Source of the DNA: Shewanella inventionis
GTDB lineage: Bacteria > Pseudomonadota > Gammaproteobacteria > Enterobacterales > Shewanellaceae
DNA length: 64,000 bases
Direction: 5' to 3'
NCBI RefSeq assembly: GCF_014641855.1
Contig: NZ_BMII01000011.1
Coordinates: forward strand, 1 to 64,000
The notes below the pieces were generated by a model. That model was not told the origin of the DNA, made no database searches, and saw only the letters and a list, made by a program, of their open reading frames with translations. Positions 9,318 through 19,581 of this stretch are shown piece after piece (position 1 is the first letter of the stretch; each line of letters opens with the position of its first letter). The translations under genes and the position numbers were made by a program.

Positions 9318-10904
9318 ATGGCAAACCAAGATTTTCTTAATGAAATCAATAAGCGAAGGACCTTTGCTATCATCTCGCACCCCGATGCGGGTAAAACCAC
9401 CATCACCGAAAAGGTACTATTATTCGGACAGGCTTTACAAAAAGCCGGTACGGTAAAAGGTAAAAAGTCAGGTCAACACGCTAAATCTGACTGGATGGAA
9501 ATGGAAAAAGACCGTGGTATTTCGATTACTACGTCTGTGATGCAATTTCCATACGGTGGCGCACTTATCAACTTACTTGATACACCTGGTCACGAAGACT
9601 TTTCGGAAGATACTTACCGTACTCTTACCGCTGTAGATTCTTGTTTAATGGTTATCGATTCTGCTAAAGGTGTTGAAGACCGAACCATTAAGCTGATGGA
9701 AGTGACTCGCTTACGCGACACGCCTATTGTGACATTTATGAATAAATGTGACCGTGATATTCGTGATCCGATTGAGTTGATGGATGAAGTTGAAGACATT
9801 TTAAAAATGGCTTGTGCACCTATTACCTGGCCTATTGGATCAGGTAAGGACTTTAAAGGTGTTTATCATATTTTACGTGATGAAGTGATTTTGTACCAAA
9901 GTGGTATGGGACACACTATTCAAGAAGAGCGCATTATTAAAGGTTTACATAACCCGGAATTAGATAAAGCGCTTGGATCATATGCTTCAGATATTCGTGA
10001 TGAAATGGAGTTGGTGGCTGGAGCTTCGCACGTTTTTGATCAAGAGGCATTTTTAAAAGGTGAACTCACACCTGTGTATTTTGGTACCGCGTTAGGTAAC
10101 TTTGGTGTTGATCATATACTCGATGGTATTGTTGAATGGGCACCAAAACCTTTACCCCGTGAAACTGATGTCCGTGAAGTGTTGCCCAATGAAGAGAAAT
10201 TTTCAGGATTTATTTTTAAAATTCAGGCAAACATGGATCCTAAGCACCGAGACCGTGTTGCATTTATGCGAGTGTGTTCAGGTCGATATGAACAAGGCAT
10301 GAAAATGCATCATGTGCGTATTGGTAAAGATGTTAACGTGAGTGATGCGTTAACCTTTATGGCGGGTGATCGAAACAGGGCTGAAGCGGCATATCCTGGT
10401 GATATTATTGGTCTGCACAATCACGGTACCATGCGAATAGGCGATACATTTACCCAGGGCGAAAAAATTCGTTTTACTGGCGTGCCTAACTTTGCGCCAG
10501 AAATGTTCCGCCGAATTCGATTAAAAGATCCATTAAAACAAAAGCAATTGCTAAAAGGCTTAGTGCAGTTATCTGAAGAGGGCGCTGTACAGGTATTTAG
10601 GCCCATTGACTCAAATGATTTAATTGTTGGTGCTGTTGGTGTTCTTCAGTTTGAAGTGGTTGTTGGACGCTTAAAAAGCGAATATAACGTTGAAGCGATT
10701 TACGAAGGCATTAGTGTCAGTACTGCCCGTTGGGTTTACTGTAAAGATGAGCGTAAACTTGAAGAGTTTCGTCGCAAGTGTAGTGCTAACCTTGCACTCG
10801 ATGGTGGCGATAACTTAACTTATATTGCACCGACTATGGTTAATTTAAACCTGTCGATGGAACGCTACCCTGACATTGAGTTTGCTAAGACACGTGAACA
10901 CTAG
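9318..10904 (+). CDS. prfC: Peptide chain release factor RF3 (hybrid 5' end)
   Basis: 528 residues, the normal RF3 length. It is a translational GTPase with G1 SHPDAGKTT (about 20-28), G3 DTPGH (about 89-93) and G4 NKCD (about 143-146; the usual third residue is Leu or Met, here Cys). It removes RF1/RF2 from the ribosome after peptide release. The start ATG 9318 lacks a good ribosome site (AAAAGATTTTATAC precedes it). The first dozen codons and the promoter probably belong to the ICE, restoring a full-length protein after insertion. A strong terminator follows. Confidence 0.97.
   Translation: MANQDFLNEINKRRTFAIISHPDAGKTTITEKVLLFGQALQKAGTVKGKKSGQHAKSDWMEMEKDRGISITTSVMQFPYGGALINLLDTPGHEDFSEDTYRTLTAVDSCLMVIDSAKGVEDRTIKLMEVTRLRDTPIVTFMNKCDRDIRDPIELMDEVEDILKMACAPITWPIGSGKDFKGVYHILRDEVILYQSGMGHTIQEERIIKGLHNPELDKALGSYASDIRDEMELVAGASHVFDQEAFLKGELTPVYFGTALGNFGVDHILDGIVEWAPKPLPRETDVREVLPNEEKFSGFIFKIQANMDPKHRDRVAFMRVCSGRYEQGMKMHHVRIGKDVNVSDALTFMAGDRNRAEAAYPGDIIGLHNHGTMRIGDTFTQGEKIRFTGVPNFAPEMFRRIRLKDPLKQKQLLKGLVQLSEEGAVQVFRPIDSNDLIVGAVGVLQFEVVVGRLKSEYNVEAIYEGISVSTARWVYCKDERKLEEFRRKCSANLALDGGDNLTYIAPTMVNLNLSMERYPDIEFAKTREH
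9355..9390. other. Right attachment site (attR) region inside prfC
   Basis: The site is placed where prfC becomes the universally conserved [17 protein letters not shown] coding segment. Upstream codons ([12 protein letters not shown]) are expected to come from the ICE and downstream codons from the host. Known: SXT recombines through a short identical sequence at the 5' end of prfC. The exact crossover bases cannot be fixed without the left junction or an empty site. Confidence 0.7.
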
Positions 10905-10931
10905 TTGTTAAGTTTTATGTTGAGTTAATGT

Positions 10932-10960
10932 AAAAAAGGTGGCTTTGCCGCCTTTTTTAT
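10932..10960 (+). terminator. Rho-independent terminator after prfC
   Basis: Stem AAAAGGTGGC / GCCGCCTTTT with a TTT loop followed by a T run ending near 10958. Because the stem is flanked by A and T tracts it could work in both directions. Confidence 0.85.
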
Positions 10961-11150
10961 TGTGTTTTTAAGGGGCCTGTCACAGTAATTCTTATAGTTG
11001 TGTGAGGTGAAGATAAATAATCGGTACTTATAGAATATTGACAAGATTTGCACGGTTCAATGTTCGATTCATTTCTATTTAAAGCTGCGCTTATCGTGCC
11101 AATGTATTTTGTGCTAGTTTAGCGCTAATCATAATAATAGTAGATGCAAT

Positions 11151-11912
11151 ATGATCGATACCCACGCACATCTGGATATGGCTGATTTTGATCAGGACCG
11201 AGACGAGCTTGTTGCTGAAATGAGCAAACAGGGCATTTCATCTGTGATTATCCCTGGCGTTGCTGCTGATAAATGGCAGCATCAATTAGACATCGCCGAT
11301 AAATATCAATGGTATTTCGCCCTTGGGATCCATCCTTGGTATGTGCCAGATGAGATTGACCGAGCTATTGTTCTGCTTGACGCTATGTTGCAACAATATA
11401 GGGAAAATAAGCGTTTGGTGGCAGTTGGAGAGTGTGGTTTAGATAAATTACACTCTTGGTCAAATAAACAATTGTTGTTATTAGAAAAACAATTACACCT
11501 AGCGCAAACTTACCAATTACCTGTCATTTTACATGCGGTGAAAGCTCATCAAGAATTAATCACTCTTCTGAAACGATGTAGGCTAGAGCGTGGCGGGGTA
11601 ATACATGGTTTTTATGGTAATCGGCAAATTGCCGAGCAATATATAGATCTCGGCTTTAAATTAGGCGTTGGTGGATTATTGCTCAATCCTAGTGCGAAAA
11701 AGCTTCGCCAAGCAGTGACCGAATTACCATTGGAACACTTTTTATTGGAAACCGATTCGCCCAGTATGAGCCCTTTTGATCAACCTAAAACACGTAATAC
11801 CCCACTAATATTAAGTCGAATTGTGTCCGAAATCTCATTTTTAAAGAAAAATGAGACTGTCTGTATATTAGAACAGTTTAATAAAAATACTGTGCAACTG
11901 TTTGAGCTTTAA
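11151..11912 (+). CDS. yjjV: TatD-family metal-dependent hydrolase (YjjV-like)
   Basis: 253 residues, a TIM-barrel amidohydrolase. Metal ligands are visible: DTHAHL at the N-terminus, GECGLDK (about 93-99), His in VILHAVKAHQ (about 128), His in GVIHGFYG and Asp in LETDSP near 200. TatD-family members are deoxyribonucleases or related phosphodiester/amide hydrolases. In E. coli yjjV lies between prfC and deoC, and this gene has the same place, which favours the YjjV group over TatD or YcfH. It stands alone between the prfC terminator and nupC. Confidence 0.88.
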   Translation: MIDTHAHLDMADFDQDRDELVAEMSKQGISSVIIPGVAADKWQHQLDIADKYQWYFALGIHPWYVPDEIDRAIVLLDAMLQQYRENKRLVAVGECGLDKLHSWSNKQLLLLEKQLHLAQTYQLPVILHAVKAHQELITLLKRCRLERGGVIHGFYGNRQIAEQYIDLGFKLGVGGLLLNPSAKKLRQAVTELPLEHFLLETDSPSMSPFDQPKTRNTPLILSRIVSEISFLKKNETVCILEQFNKNTVQLFEL

Positions 11913-11990
11913 TTGTTTTTTTTGAAACGAGTTGCGTAATGTTGAGTTTTATTGCTTAAGAGATTGAAATTAAACTCTAAAAAGTTGATC

Positions 11991-12025
11991 AAAACGACGC
12001 TTTTCGTTTCACGCTCAGTTATAAT
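11991..12025 (+). promoter_or_regulatory. Candidate operator and -10 element upstream of nupC
   Basis: An 18-bp dyad AAACGA-N6-TCGTTT (11992-12009) is followed by TATAAT at 12020-12025. The dyad closely resembles, on the opposite strand, one at 14723-14740 upstream of deoC. The location next to the -10 suits a repressor site. No regulator is identified; CytR- or DeoR-type control of these genes is known in E. coli, but I cannot match either consensus. Confidence 0.4.
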
Positions 12026-12089
12026 CATCAACGGAAATTAGGTGAGTTAACAACATTCAAAAAAACTGTTAACAAAAGGGTGATGATTA

Positions 12090-13349
12090 ATGGATATTTT
12101 AATGAGTTTAGTAGGGGTGGTCGTCCTACTTGCGATAGGTTTTTTACTATCAACTAACAAAAAAGCAATTAATGTACGTACCGTTGGTGGTGCTTTAGCT
12201 ATTCAAGCATTCTTCGCTGGTTTCGTATTATATGTTCCAATCGGTAAAGATATTCTGAAAGGTGTATCTGACGCTGTATCAAGTGTGATTAGTTACGCAC
12301 AAAGTGGTATCAGCTTCTTATTTGGTGATTTAGCTAACTTCAAAGTTGGTTTTATTTTCGCCATTAACGTATTACCCGTCATTGTATTCTTCTCTTCTTT
12401 AATTGCAGTGCTTTACTACTTAGGCATCATGCAGTGGATCATCCGTATTATCGGTGGTGGTTTACAAAAAGCATTAGGTACAAGCCGTACTGAGTCTATG
12501 TCTGCAACCGCAAACATCTTCGTTGGTCAAACTGAAGCGCCTTTAGTTGTTCGTCCATTTATTGCGACAATGACTCAATCTGAACTATTCGCCATTATGG
12601 TGGGTGGTCTTGCTTCTATTGCAGGTTCTGTATTAGCCGGTTACGCGCAAATGGGTGTTCCTATTGAATACTTAGTTGCAGCGTCATTCATGGCGGCACC
12701 AGGTGGTCTATTAATGGCTAAACTGATGCACCCTGAAACTGAAACCGCTATCAACGAAATGGATGACTTACCAGAAGACCCAGATAAACCAGCTAACGTA
12801 TTAGACGCTGCTGCTGGCGGTGCTTCATCTGGTATGAGCCTAGCCATTAACGTTGGTGCAATGTTGATCGCATTCGTAGGCTTAATCGCTATGATCAACG
12901 GTATCATCGGTGGTGTAACAGGTTGGTTTGGTTTAGAGGGTATCACTCTAGAACTTATCCTTGGTTACATTTTCATGCCTTTAGCTTTCTTAATCGGTGT
13001 ACCTTGGAACGAAGCATTAGTTGCTGGTTCTTTCATCGGTCAAAAGATTGTTGTTAACGAATTCGTTGCCTACTTGAACTTTGCTCCATACCTAAAAGAT
13101 ATTGCCGATGGCGGTGTGTTAGTTGAAGCAACTCAAGCTGTCATGACAGATCGTACTAAAGCGATTATCTCTTTCGCATTGTGTGGATTCGCTAACTTAT
13201 CTTCTATTGCAATCTTACTTGGTGGTTTAGGTGCTATGGCTCCTTCACGTCGCCATGACCTTGCAAAATTAGGTATCCGTGCTGTTATCGCTGGTTCATT
13301 AGCTAACTTAATGAGCGCGACATTAGCCGGTCTATTCTTAGCTATCTAA
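12090..13349 (+). CDS. nupC: Concentrative nucleoside transporter NupC
   Basis: 419 residues, strongly hydrophobic, about ten membrane or re-entrant segments. The CNT signatures [12 protein letters not shown] (about 149-160) and NEFVAYLNF (about 326-334), which line the nucleoside and sodium sites, are intact. The family imports nucleosides with Na+ or H+; the sequence resembles the Vibrio CNT of known structure. GGTGATGATTA precedes ATG 12090. With tsx and the deo genes it forms an outer-membrane-to-catabolism route. Confidence 0.95.
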   Translation: MDILMSLVGVVVLLAIGFLLSTNKKAINVRTVGGALAIQAFFAGFVLYVPIGKDILKGVSDAVSSVISYAQSGISFLFGDLANFKVGFIFAINVLPVIVFFSSLIAVLYYLGIMQWIIRIIGGGLQKALGTSRTESMSATANIFVGQTEAPLVVRPFIATMTQSELFAIMVGGLASIAGSVLAGYAQMGVPIEYLVAASFMAAPGGLLMAKLMHPETETAINEMDDLPEDPDKPANVLDAAAGGASSGMSLAINVGAMLIAFVGLIAMINGIIGGVTGWFGLEGITLELILGYIFMPLAFLIGVPWNEALVAGSFIGQKIVVNEFVAYLNFAPYLKDIADGGVLVEATQAVMTDRTKAIISFALCGFANLSSIAILLGGLGAMAPSRRHDLAKLGIRAVIAGSLANLMSATLAGLFLAI

Positions 13350-13697
13350 GTTAAGAGTTAATCTAGAGGGTAAAACCTCAATCACTGGGTCTTTAGTGAG
13401 TCAATGTTAAAGGCCCAGTTTGTAAGACGTTGTTATTGATTTTTGTGTTAATCCACCATTTCCGATGCGAAGTTATAGGCTAGTTGAATACTGTACAAAG
13501 AGGATGTATTAAAGCCGCTGCTCAGTATTCATCAGTTTGTTTGTTAATAATGTGTAGACAAAAAGTCGCGACATTGTTCACAAAAAAGAATTTTGTATTC
13601 GTTTTTTATCGATTAAATATTGAGATTTATATCAGTAACGGTAAAATACGAATGATTAAAAAGAAGTGCTATCCAAGAAGATAGTTAAATAATATAC
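13350..13697. other. Intergenic region nupC-tsx
   Basis: 348 bases with no supported gene. A long imperfect hairpin (arms ACTGGGTCTTTA 13384-13395 and TAAAGGCCCAGT 13408-13419, one G-U pair) follows nupC but lacks a T run. A possible tsx promoter is TTGAGA (13620-13625) and TAAAAT (13642-13647) with 16-bp spacing. A short TTG-started frame at 13484-13684 has no coding character. Confidence 0.45.
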
Positions 13698-13706
13698 ATG
13701 GGGTTG

Positions 13707-14549
13707 ATGATGAAAAATGTAAAAATGTTAGCTTTAGCGGGTGCAACAGTTGCTGCTATTTCTGGTAATACTTTCGCGGCAGATCGTACAGATCTTCACG
13801 CTACTGATTATAAATGGTTGCAGTTTAATGCGATGTATTCTATCGGTGAAAAGCCTGATAACCCAGCATCTGGCGATCAACATAACTACTTAGAAATGGA
13901 GTTTGGTGGTCGTTCTGGTGTTGTTGATCTTTATGGTTATGTTGATGTGTTCAACTTAGCAAATGAATCTACTGACAATGGTGACAAAAACCCAGGTTCA
14001 GGCACTAGTAAAATATTCATGAAGTTCAATCCTCGTTTCTCTATCGATGCGATTACTGGTAAAGATTTATCTTTTGGCCCAATCCAAGAAGTATATTTCT
14101 CAACTTTGTTCAACTGGGATGGTCTTAACGGCGAAGGCGTTAACTCTACATTCTGGGGTGTTGGTGCAGACGTAAACGTACCTTGGTTAGGCAAGACTGG
14201 TATGAACCTTTATGGTTACTACGACATGAACGCTAAAGAGTGGAACGGTTATCAGTTCTCAGCTAACTGGTTCAAGCCTTTCTACTTCTTCGACAACAAG
14301 AGCTTCTTATCATTCCAAGGTTATATCGATTACCAATTTGGTGCTGACGAAGACGACAACATGTTCGTTCCTAAGACTTCAAGCGGTGGTAACATCTTCT
14401 TTGGTCTATACTGGCATTCAGATCGTTACGCGCTTGGTTATGGCTTAAAAGGCTTCAAAGACGTATACCTACTTGAAGATGAAGGCGGATTGGTTGGCCT
14501 AGAATCTACTGGTTGGTCACATTACCTATCTGCAACTTACAAGTTCTAA
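13707..14549 (+). CDS. tsx: Nucleoside-specific outer-membrane channel (Tsx/OmpK family)
   Basis: 280 residues from ATG 13707; GGGG at 13700-13703 is the ribosome site and ATG 13698 lies before it. A signal peptide ends near NTFAADRT. The mature protein alternates hydrophobic and polar residues, is rich in Tyr, Trp and Gly, and ends in Phe (SATYKF) as outer-membrane barrels do. The family passes nucleosides across the outer membrane. Its place between nupC and deoC supports nucleoside rather than general transport. Confidence 0.92.
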   Translation: MMKNVKMLALAGATVAAISGNTFAADRTDLHATDYKWLQFNAMYSIGEKPDNPASGDQHNYLEMEFGGRSGVVDLYGYVDVFNLANESTDNGDKNPGSGTSKIFMKFNPRFSIDAITGKDLSFGPIQEVYFSTLFNWDGLNGEGVNSTFWGVGADVNVPWLGKTGMNLYGYYDMNAKEWNGYQFSANWFKPFYFFDNKSFLSFQGYIDYQFGADEDDNMFVPKTSSGGNIFFGLYWHSDRYALGYGLKGFKDVYLLEDEGGLVGLESTGWSHYLSATYKF

Positions 14550-14570
14550 GATTGGTATAGTGAATCTGTT

Positions 14571-14596
14571 GGAGCCGCATTTGCGGCTCCATATTT
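14571..14596 (+). terminator. Terminator after tsx
   Basis: Perfect stem GGAGCCGCA / TGCGGCTCC (14571-14579, 14582-14590) with an AT-rich tail ATATTTTATA. It separates tsx from the deo operon. Confidence 0.75.
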
Positions 14597-14927
14597 TATA
14601 ATAAAAGTAACATCGAACTTTCATTTAAAATCATTGTCTAACAAGAGTGTTTTTATATAAAAGTTTGTACTCTACAAAGTTTTATTTTTACGCGCTAAAA
14701 AGGATTTTTCGCGGAACAGTTGAAACAAATATCTTTGTTTTATCTTTTCCGGTCTTCAAGGATTCAAGTCGTGGTACTCGTTATCAGATTGAATACTTAG
14801 GTTAGTAAATAGCAGCAAGATTTACTGGCAATACTGAAGGCCCGGCCATAATTATAATCATATAGCCAGCTATAGTGTTGCCTGAACAAAATTTATCGAC
14901 TTTGATTTTTCGTTTCGGAGAGCAATT
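14597..14927 (+). promoter_or_regulatory. deo operon leader and control region
   Basis: No gene is supported. An 18-bp dyad AAACAAA-N4-TTTGTTT lies at 14723-14740 and matches the nupC dyad at 11992-12009 read on the other strand. A -10-like TATAAT occurs at 14853-14858 and a small dyad TATAG-CCAG-CTATA at about 14861-14874. CGGAG near 14915 is the deoC ribosome site. No DeoR palindrome of the E. coli type is visible. Confidence 0.45.
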
Positions 14928-15701
14928 ATGACTGATTTAAAAAAAGCGGCGCAACTTGGCATTTCATTAATGGATTTAACGACGTTAAATGATGATGATA
15001 CCGACCAAAAAGTGATTGAGTTATGCCACAAAGCTAAATCTGCTGCGGGTAATACTGCCGCAATCTGTATTTATCCTCGTTTTATTCCTATTGCACGTAA
15101 AACACTCAATGAACTTGATTGTGAAGACATTAAAATCGCCACAGTAACCAACTTCCCACATGGTAATGACGATATTGCTATCGCAGTATTAGAAACCCGT
15201 GCAGCTGTTGCTTACGGTGCTGATGAAGTGGATGTGGTATTTCCATACCGTGCATTAATGGAAGGTAATGAGACCGTTGGTTTCGAACTCGTGAAAGCCT
15301 GTAAAGAAGAGTGCGGTGAAGACGCAATTTTAAAAGTGATTATCGAATCTGGTGAATTAAAAGATCCTGCATTAATCCGTAAGGCATCAGAAATTTCAAT
15401 TGATGCTGGCGCTGATTTTATCAAAACATCTACGGGTAAAGTGCCAGTTAATGCGACGCTAGAAGCTGCTGAAATTATGCTAACTGTCATCAGTGAGAAA
15501 AACCGTAACATCGGTTTTAAACCAGCAGGCGGCGTACGTGATGCTGCTCAAACAGCAGAGTTTTTAGGCTTAGCGGCGCGTATTTTAGGTGACGACTGGG
15601 TTACACCACAAACATTCCGTTTTGGCGCTTCAAGCTTGTTAAACAGCTTGTTGCACACGCTAGAATTGACTGAAGCGCCAAAAGCAACTTCTGGTTACTA
15701 A
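14928..15701 (+). CDS. deoC: Deoxyribose-phosphate aldolase
   Basis: 257 residues, close to the 259 of E. coli DeoC. The Schiff-base lysine is Lys166 in FIKTSTGK, with the second lysine in GFKPAGG (about 199) and Asp102 in the active site. It splits 2-deoxyribose-5-phosphate to acetaldehyde and glyceraldehyde-3-phosphate, the last step of deoxynucleoside breakdown. It is first of four deo genes and is followed by a strong hairpin, so it may be expressed above the others. Confidence 0.97.
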   Translation: MTDLKKAAQLGISLMDLTTLNDDDTDQKVIELCHKAKSAAGNTAAICIYPRFIPIARKTLNELDCEDIKIATVTNFPHGNDDIAIAVLETRAAVAYGADEVDVVFPYRALMEGNETVGFELVKACKEECGEDAILKVIIESGELKDPALIRKASEISIDAGADFIKTSTGKVPVNATLEAAEIMLTVISEKNRNIGFKPAGGVRDAAQTAEFLGLAARILGDDWVTPQTFRFGASSLLNSLLHTLELTEAPKATSGY

Positions 15702-15708
15702 TGGCAAT

Positions 15709-15772
15709 AGCCTAGCAGAGCTCTGTTAGGCTTTATTTTCACTTTAGGTGGCGTATTACGCGTCATCTAAAG
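15709..15772 (+). terminator. Tandem hairpins between deoC and deoA
   Basis: First hairpin: arms AGCCTAGCAGAG (15709-15720) and CTCTGTTAGGCT (15721-15732), followed by TTATTTT, a terminator-like structure. Second: CTTTAGGTGGCG (15742-15753) and CGTCATCTAAAG (15761-15772), paired with two G-U wobbles. A small dyad ACTATC-ATAC-GATAGT follows at 15775-15790. They may attenuate transcription into deoA or protect the deoC message end. Confidence 0.65.
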
Positions 15773-15846
15773 ACACTATCATACGATAGTATTCCTATAT
15801 TAATGGCGATCCTAAAGGTGATGGGTTGCCTAAAAGGGGACGTATT

Positions 15847-17178
15847 ATGTTTCTTGCTCAAGAAATCATTCGTAAAAAACGCAATGGCGAAGCGCTAAGC
15901 ACAGCCGAAATTCAATTTTTTGTTAACGGAATCACCCACAATACAGTATCAGAAGGGCAAATTGCTGCTTTTGGTATGGCGGTTTATTTTCAAGACATGA
16001 ATATGGATGAGCGTATTGCATTGACTAGTGCCATGCGTGATTCTGGCACGGTTTTAAATTGGGATGCATTGCGTGTAAACGGTCCTATTATCGATAAGCA
16101 CAGTACCGGTGGTGTAGGTGATGTTATCAGCCTAATGCTTGGCCCTATGGCTGCTGCGTGCGGTGGTTATGTGCCGATGATTTCTGGACGTGGTTTAGGC
16201 CATACCGGTGGTACACTTGATAAATTTGATGCCATTCCTGGGTATCAAACCGAACCTTCGAGTGAGCTTTTCCGCAAAGTCGTTAAAGAGGCTGGAGTAG
16301 CCATTATCGGTCAAACTGGCGATTTAGTGCCTGCAGATAAACGTTTTTATTCTATTCGTGATAACACGGCAACTGTTGAGTCTATTGGGCTTATTACCGC
16401 TTCAATTTTATCGAAAAAACTGGCAGCTGGTCTTGATGCGTTAGCTATGGATGTCAAAGTGGGTAGTGGCGCGTTTATGCCAACTTATGAAGCATCAGAA
16501 GAATTAGCCCGCAGTATTACTGCAGTTGCCAACGGTGCAGGCACTAAAACCACAGCGTTATTAACTGACATGAACCAAGTGTTGGCATCTTGTGCCGGTA
16601 ATGCTGTTGAAGTGCGTGAAGCTATCCAGTTTTTAACCGGTCAATACCGTAACCCACGTTTATACGCTGTCACCATGGGATTATGTGCAGAAATGCTTAT
16701 TTTGGGCGGTATTGCACAGAATGAAACCGATGCGCGTAATAAACTAAACGCTGTATTAGATAATGGTAAAGCGGCAGAGGCATTTGCTAAAATGGTCTCT
16801 GGTTTAGGCGGTCCTACCGATTTTGTTGAGGCATATGATAAGTATTTACCTCACGCGAAAATCATTCGCCCTGTTTATGCCAATACTTCCGGCTTTGCTT
16901 ACCAAATGGATACCCGTGAGCTTGGTTTAGCTGTAGTTACCTTAGGCGGTGGTCGCCGTAAGCCTGGTGACGCACTCGATTACAGCGTCGGATTAACTCA
17001 AGTTTGCGCATTGGGTCAAGAAGTTAACAAAGATGTACCGTTAGCCATGATCCATGCTCAGTCTGAAGACGCCTTTGCTGAAGCTGCAGCTGCAGTGCAA
17101 CAGGCTATTGTAGTGAGAGATAGCGCGCCAGAAAAGACGCCAGAAATTTATCGCTATATTCGCGCTTCAGATTTATAA
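15847..17178 (+). CDS. deoA: Thymidine phosphorylase
   Basis: 443 residues from ATG 15847, chosen for GGGGA at 15835-15839; an in-frame TTG at 15826 is less likely. The pyrimidine phosphorylase signature KHSTGGVGD (about 80-90) and [15 protein letters not shown] (about 110-124) are intact. It converts thymidine and phosphate to thymine and deoxyribose-1-phosphate, which DeoB and DeoC then use. It is 11 bp from deoB, so these two are cotranscribed. Confidence 0.97.
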   Translation: MFLAQEIIRKKRNGEALSTAEIQFFVNGITHNTVSEGQIAAFGMAVYFQDMNMDERIALTSAMRDSGTVLNWDALRVNGPIIDKHSTGGVGDVISLMLGPMAAACGGYVPMISGRGLGHTGGTLDKFDAIPGYQTEPSSELFRKVVKEAGVAIIGQTGDLVPADKRFYSIRDNTATVESIGLITASILSKKLAAGLDALAMDVKVGSGAFMPTYEASEELARSITAVANGAGTKTTALLTDMNQVLASCAGNAVEVREAIQFLTGQYRNPRLYAVTMGLCAEMLILGGIAQNETDARNKLNAVLDNGKAAEAFAKMVSGLGGPTDFVEAYDKYLPHAKIIRPVYANTSGFAYQMDTRELGLAVVTLGGGRRKPGDALDYSVGLTQVCALGQEVNKDVPLAMIHAQSEDAFAEAAAAVQQAIVVRDSAPEKTPEIYRYIRASDL

Positions 17179-17189
17179 AGGAAAACATA

Positions 17190-18407
17190 ATGAAACGTAC
17201 TTTTATCTTAATGCTAGACTCATTTGGTCTTGGCGCTGCAACCGATGCTGAGAAATTTGGTGATGTCGGTTCTGATACCTTTGGCCATATTGCTCAAGCA
17301 TGTGCAGAAGGTAAAGCCGATATTGGTCGTCAAGGTCTGCTAAAACTTCCTAACTTAGCAAAGTTAGGTTTAGGCCATGCGGGATTTGAAAGCACAGGTA
17401 AATTTGCTGATGGTTTCAGTGATGATGTTGAAGTGATTGGTGCTTATGGCCATGCCGACGAGCTGAGCTCAGGTAAAGACACTCCAAGCGGTCACTGGGA
17501 AATGGCGGGTGTTCCTGTGCTATATGATTGGGGTTACTTCAGTGATTTAACCAACTCCTTTCCTAAAGAATTGACAGATAAAATTCTTAAACGTGCAGGC
17601 TTAGATGGCTTTTTGGGCAATTGTCATGCGTCGGGTACTCAAATCCTTGAAGAATTGGGTGAAGAGCACATGAAAACGGGTAAGCCTATTTTCTATACTT
17701 CTGCTGACTCAGTATTTCAAGTGGCTTGCCATGAAGAAACATTCGGTTTAGAGAATCTGTACAATTTATGCAAAATTGCCCGCGAAGAGCTTGAACCATA
17801 CAACATTGGTCGTGTTATCGCGCGTCCATTTGTGGGCACAGGCCCAGCTGATTTTGCTCGCACAGGTAATCGACACGATTATGCTGTACTTCCTCCTGCG
17901 CCGACGGTGCTTGATAAGATGAAAGCGGCCGGTGGTGAAGTGGTCAGTATTGGTAAAATTGCTGATATTTATGCTCATAGTGGCATTACTCAGCAGTTTA
18001 AAGCTACTGGTCTTGAGGAGCTATTTGACGAAACTTTAGCGCAGATAAAACGCGCGGGTGATAACACTATCGTATTCACAAATTTTGTTGATTTTGACTC
18101 TCATTATGGCCACCGTCGTGACACTGCCGGTTATGCTAAAGCACTTGAGTATTTCGATTCTCGTTTGCCTGAGCTTTTTGCCATATTACAGCCAGATGAT
18201 TTAGTGGTGTTTACCGCTGATCATGGTTGCGACCCAACATGGGTAGGTACTGAGCATACTCGTGAGCGTGTACCGGTTCTGGCTTATGGAGCAGGTTTAC
18301 CGGCAGGATCGTTAGGTCGCCGTCAGTCTTTTGCTGATATTGGTCAGTCAATTGCGAGTTATTTTAAGTTAGAACCTATGAGTTATGGCGAATCTTTTAT
18401 TAATTAG
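17190..18407 (+). CDS. deoB: Phosphopentomutase
   Basis: 405 residues, an alkaline phosphatase superfamily enzyme. Metal ligands are apparent in LDSFGLG (about 9-15), the nucleophile region [15 protein letters not shown] (about 94-108) with the phosphorylated Thr, and the C-terminal [11 protein letters not shown] and GTEHTRE motifs. It interconverts (deoxy)ribose-1-phosphate and -5-phosphate, linking DeoA/DeoD to DeoC. AAAGGA precedes ATG 17190. Confidence 0.97.
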   Translation: MKRTFILMLDSFGLGAATDAEKFGDVGSDTFGHIAQACAEGKADIGRQGLLKLPNLAKLGLGHAGFESTGKFADGFSDDVEVIGAYGHADELSSGKDTPSGHWEMAGVPVLYDWGYFSDLTNSFPKELTDKILKRAGLDGFLGNCHASGTQILEELGEEHMKTGKPIFYTSADSVFQVACHEETFGLENLYNLCKIAREELEPYNIGRVIARPFVGTGPADFARTGNRHDYAVLPPAPTVLDKMKAAGGEVVSIGKIADIYAHSGITQQFKATGLEELFDETLAQIKRAGDNTIVFTNFVDFDSHYGHRRDTAGYAKALEYFDSRLPELFAILQPDDLVVFTADHGCDPTWVGTEHTRERVPVLAYGAGLPAGSLGRRQSFADIGQSIASYFKLEPMSYGESFIN

Positions 18408-18509
18408 TCACATTTTCAAACGACGGTTCTATATAAAAGTTAATGCTTTTGCTAAACTGCACACATTATTAAGCAAGACCAAATAAAATAGAAACATAGG
18501 GGTTATATC

Positions 18510-19220
18510 ATGGCTACACCACATATTAATGCTGTTGAAGGTGCGTTTGCTGAAACAGTGCTTTTCCCTGGCGATCCATTACGTGCTAAGTACATAGCTG
18601 AAACATTTTTAGAAAATGTTGAGCAAGTGACTGATGTGCGTAACATGCTAGGTTTTACAGGAACTTACAAAGGTAAGCGTATTTCGGTAATGGGTTCAGG
18701 TATGGGTATTCCATCTTGTTCGATTTATGCTCACGAACTTATTAAAGATTATGGTGTTAAAAACTTAATCCGTGTAGGAACTTGTGGCGCAATTAGCACT
18801 GATGTAAAAGTACGTGACGTGATCATTGGTATGGGTGCATGTACTGACTCTAAAGTGAACCGCTTACGCTTTAAAGATAACGATTTTGCAGCTATTGCTG
18901 ACTTTAGCTTACTGAGCGCAGTGGTTGACTCTGCTAAAACTCACGGCACTAAAATCCGTGTAGGTAACGTTTTCTCTGCTGATTTATTTTACACACCAGA
19001 TCCACAAATGTTTGACGTGATGGAAAAAATGGGTGTACTAGGCGTTGAGATGGAAGCGGCTGGTTTATACGGTGTTGCGCACGAATTAGGTGCTAAAGCA
19101 TTATGTGTTGTGACTGTATCTGACCATATCCGTACGGGTGAAAAAACCACATCTGATGAGCGTCAAACGACTTTCAATGACATGATTATCATGACTTTGG
19201 ATGCAGCGTTAACACTGTAA
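18510..19220 (+). CDS. deoD: Purine nucleoside phosphorylase DeoD-type
   Basis: 236 residues, typical of hexameric bacterial PNP. Motifs: phosphate site [11 protein letters not shown] (about 22-32), GSGMG, GTCGA, the ribose-binding EMEAAG and base-binding SDH near residue 204. It phosphorolyses purine (deoxy)nucleosides. AGGGG precedes ATG 18510. A 102-bp gap after deoB holds no clear terminator, so it can be read with deoAB; a terminator follows the gene. Confidence 0.97.
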   Translation: MATPHINAVEGAFAETVLFPGDPLRAKYIAETFLENVEQVTDVRNMLGFTGTYKGKRISVMGSGMGIPSCSIYAHELIKDYGVKNLIRVGTCGAISTDVKVRDVIIGMGACTDSKVNRLRFKDNDFAAIADFSLLSAVVDSAKTHGTKIRVGNVFSADLFYTPDPQMFDVMEKMGVLGVEMEAAGLYGVAHELGAKALCVVTVSDHIRTGEKTTSDERQTTFNDMIIMTLDAALTL

Positions 19221-19275
19221 ACTATAAATAGTACGATAATCAGTACTGTTTAACACTATCATACAGATGATGATT

Positions 19276-19303
19276 AAAAGGGACGCCAAAAAGCGTCCCT
19301 TTT
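19276..19303 (+). terminator. Terminator of the deo operon
   Basis: Stem AAAAGGGACGC / GCGTCCCTTTT with a CAAAAA loop and AT-rich tail. It closes the deo block just before the MITE-like repeat. Confidence 0.85.
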
Positions 19304-19313
19304 ATATTTTGTG

Positions 19314-19581
19314 TTATACCATTTCCATTAATTATGTGACCAATCAGAGTCGCTCAGACTGTTCAGTTTGAGGCGCATTGTTGAAATAATGGTTATTCCC
19401 TTCTAAAGCAATGCAACAAAGAAATGGACTGTCTGAGCGTCTCCTACAAGGCGGGTTTCTGTGCCTTCTATGCTGCTTAATAGTATTTTGACGTAGAGCA
19501 ACTATGCCTACAATCCTATTACTTGCCTAGAAGGCACTGAATTCCCGCTGAATGACCAGATAATTAGTGGAATTGGTATTA
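19314..19581. repeat. MITE-like element with terminal inverted repeats
   Basis: 268 bases bounded by imperfect inverted repeats of about 29 bp. The left end reads TTATACCATTTCCATTAATT and the right end, complemented, reads TAATACCAATTCCACTAATT, and the similarity runs on to TGACCA/TGGTCA-like ends. No coding frame lies inside. An internal inverted pair CGCTCAGAC / GTCTGAGCG also occurs. The right end includes the stop codon of the leftward gene at 19579. It looks like a non-autonomous element; copy number elsewhere is unknown. Confidence 0.65.

Noticed and set aside
9241..9456. TTG-started frame overlapping the prfC start
   Set aside because: It reads mostly inside prfC in another frame and has no ribosome site or protein-like composition.
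13484..13684. Short TTG-started frame in the nupC-tsx gap
   Set aside because: Low-complexity, AT-driven translation with no ribosome site; more likely the tsx leader.
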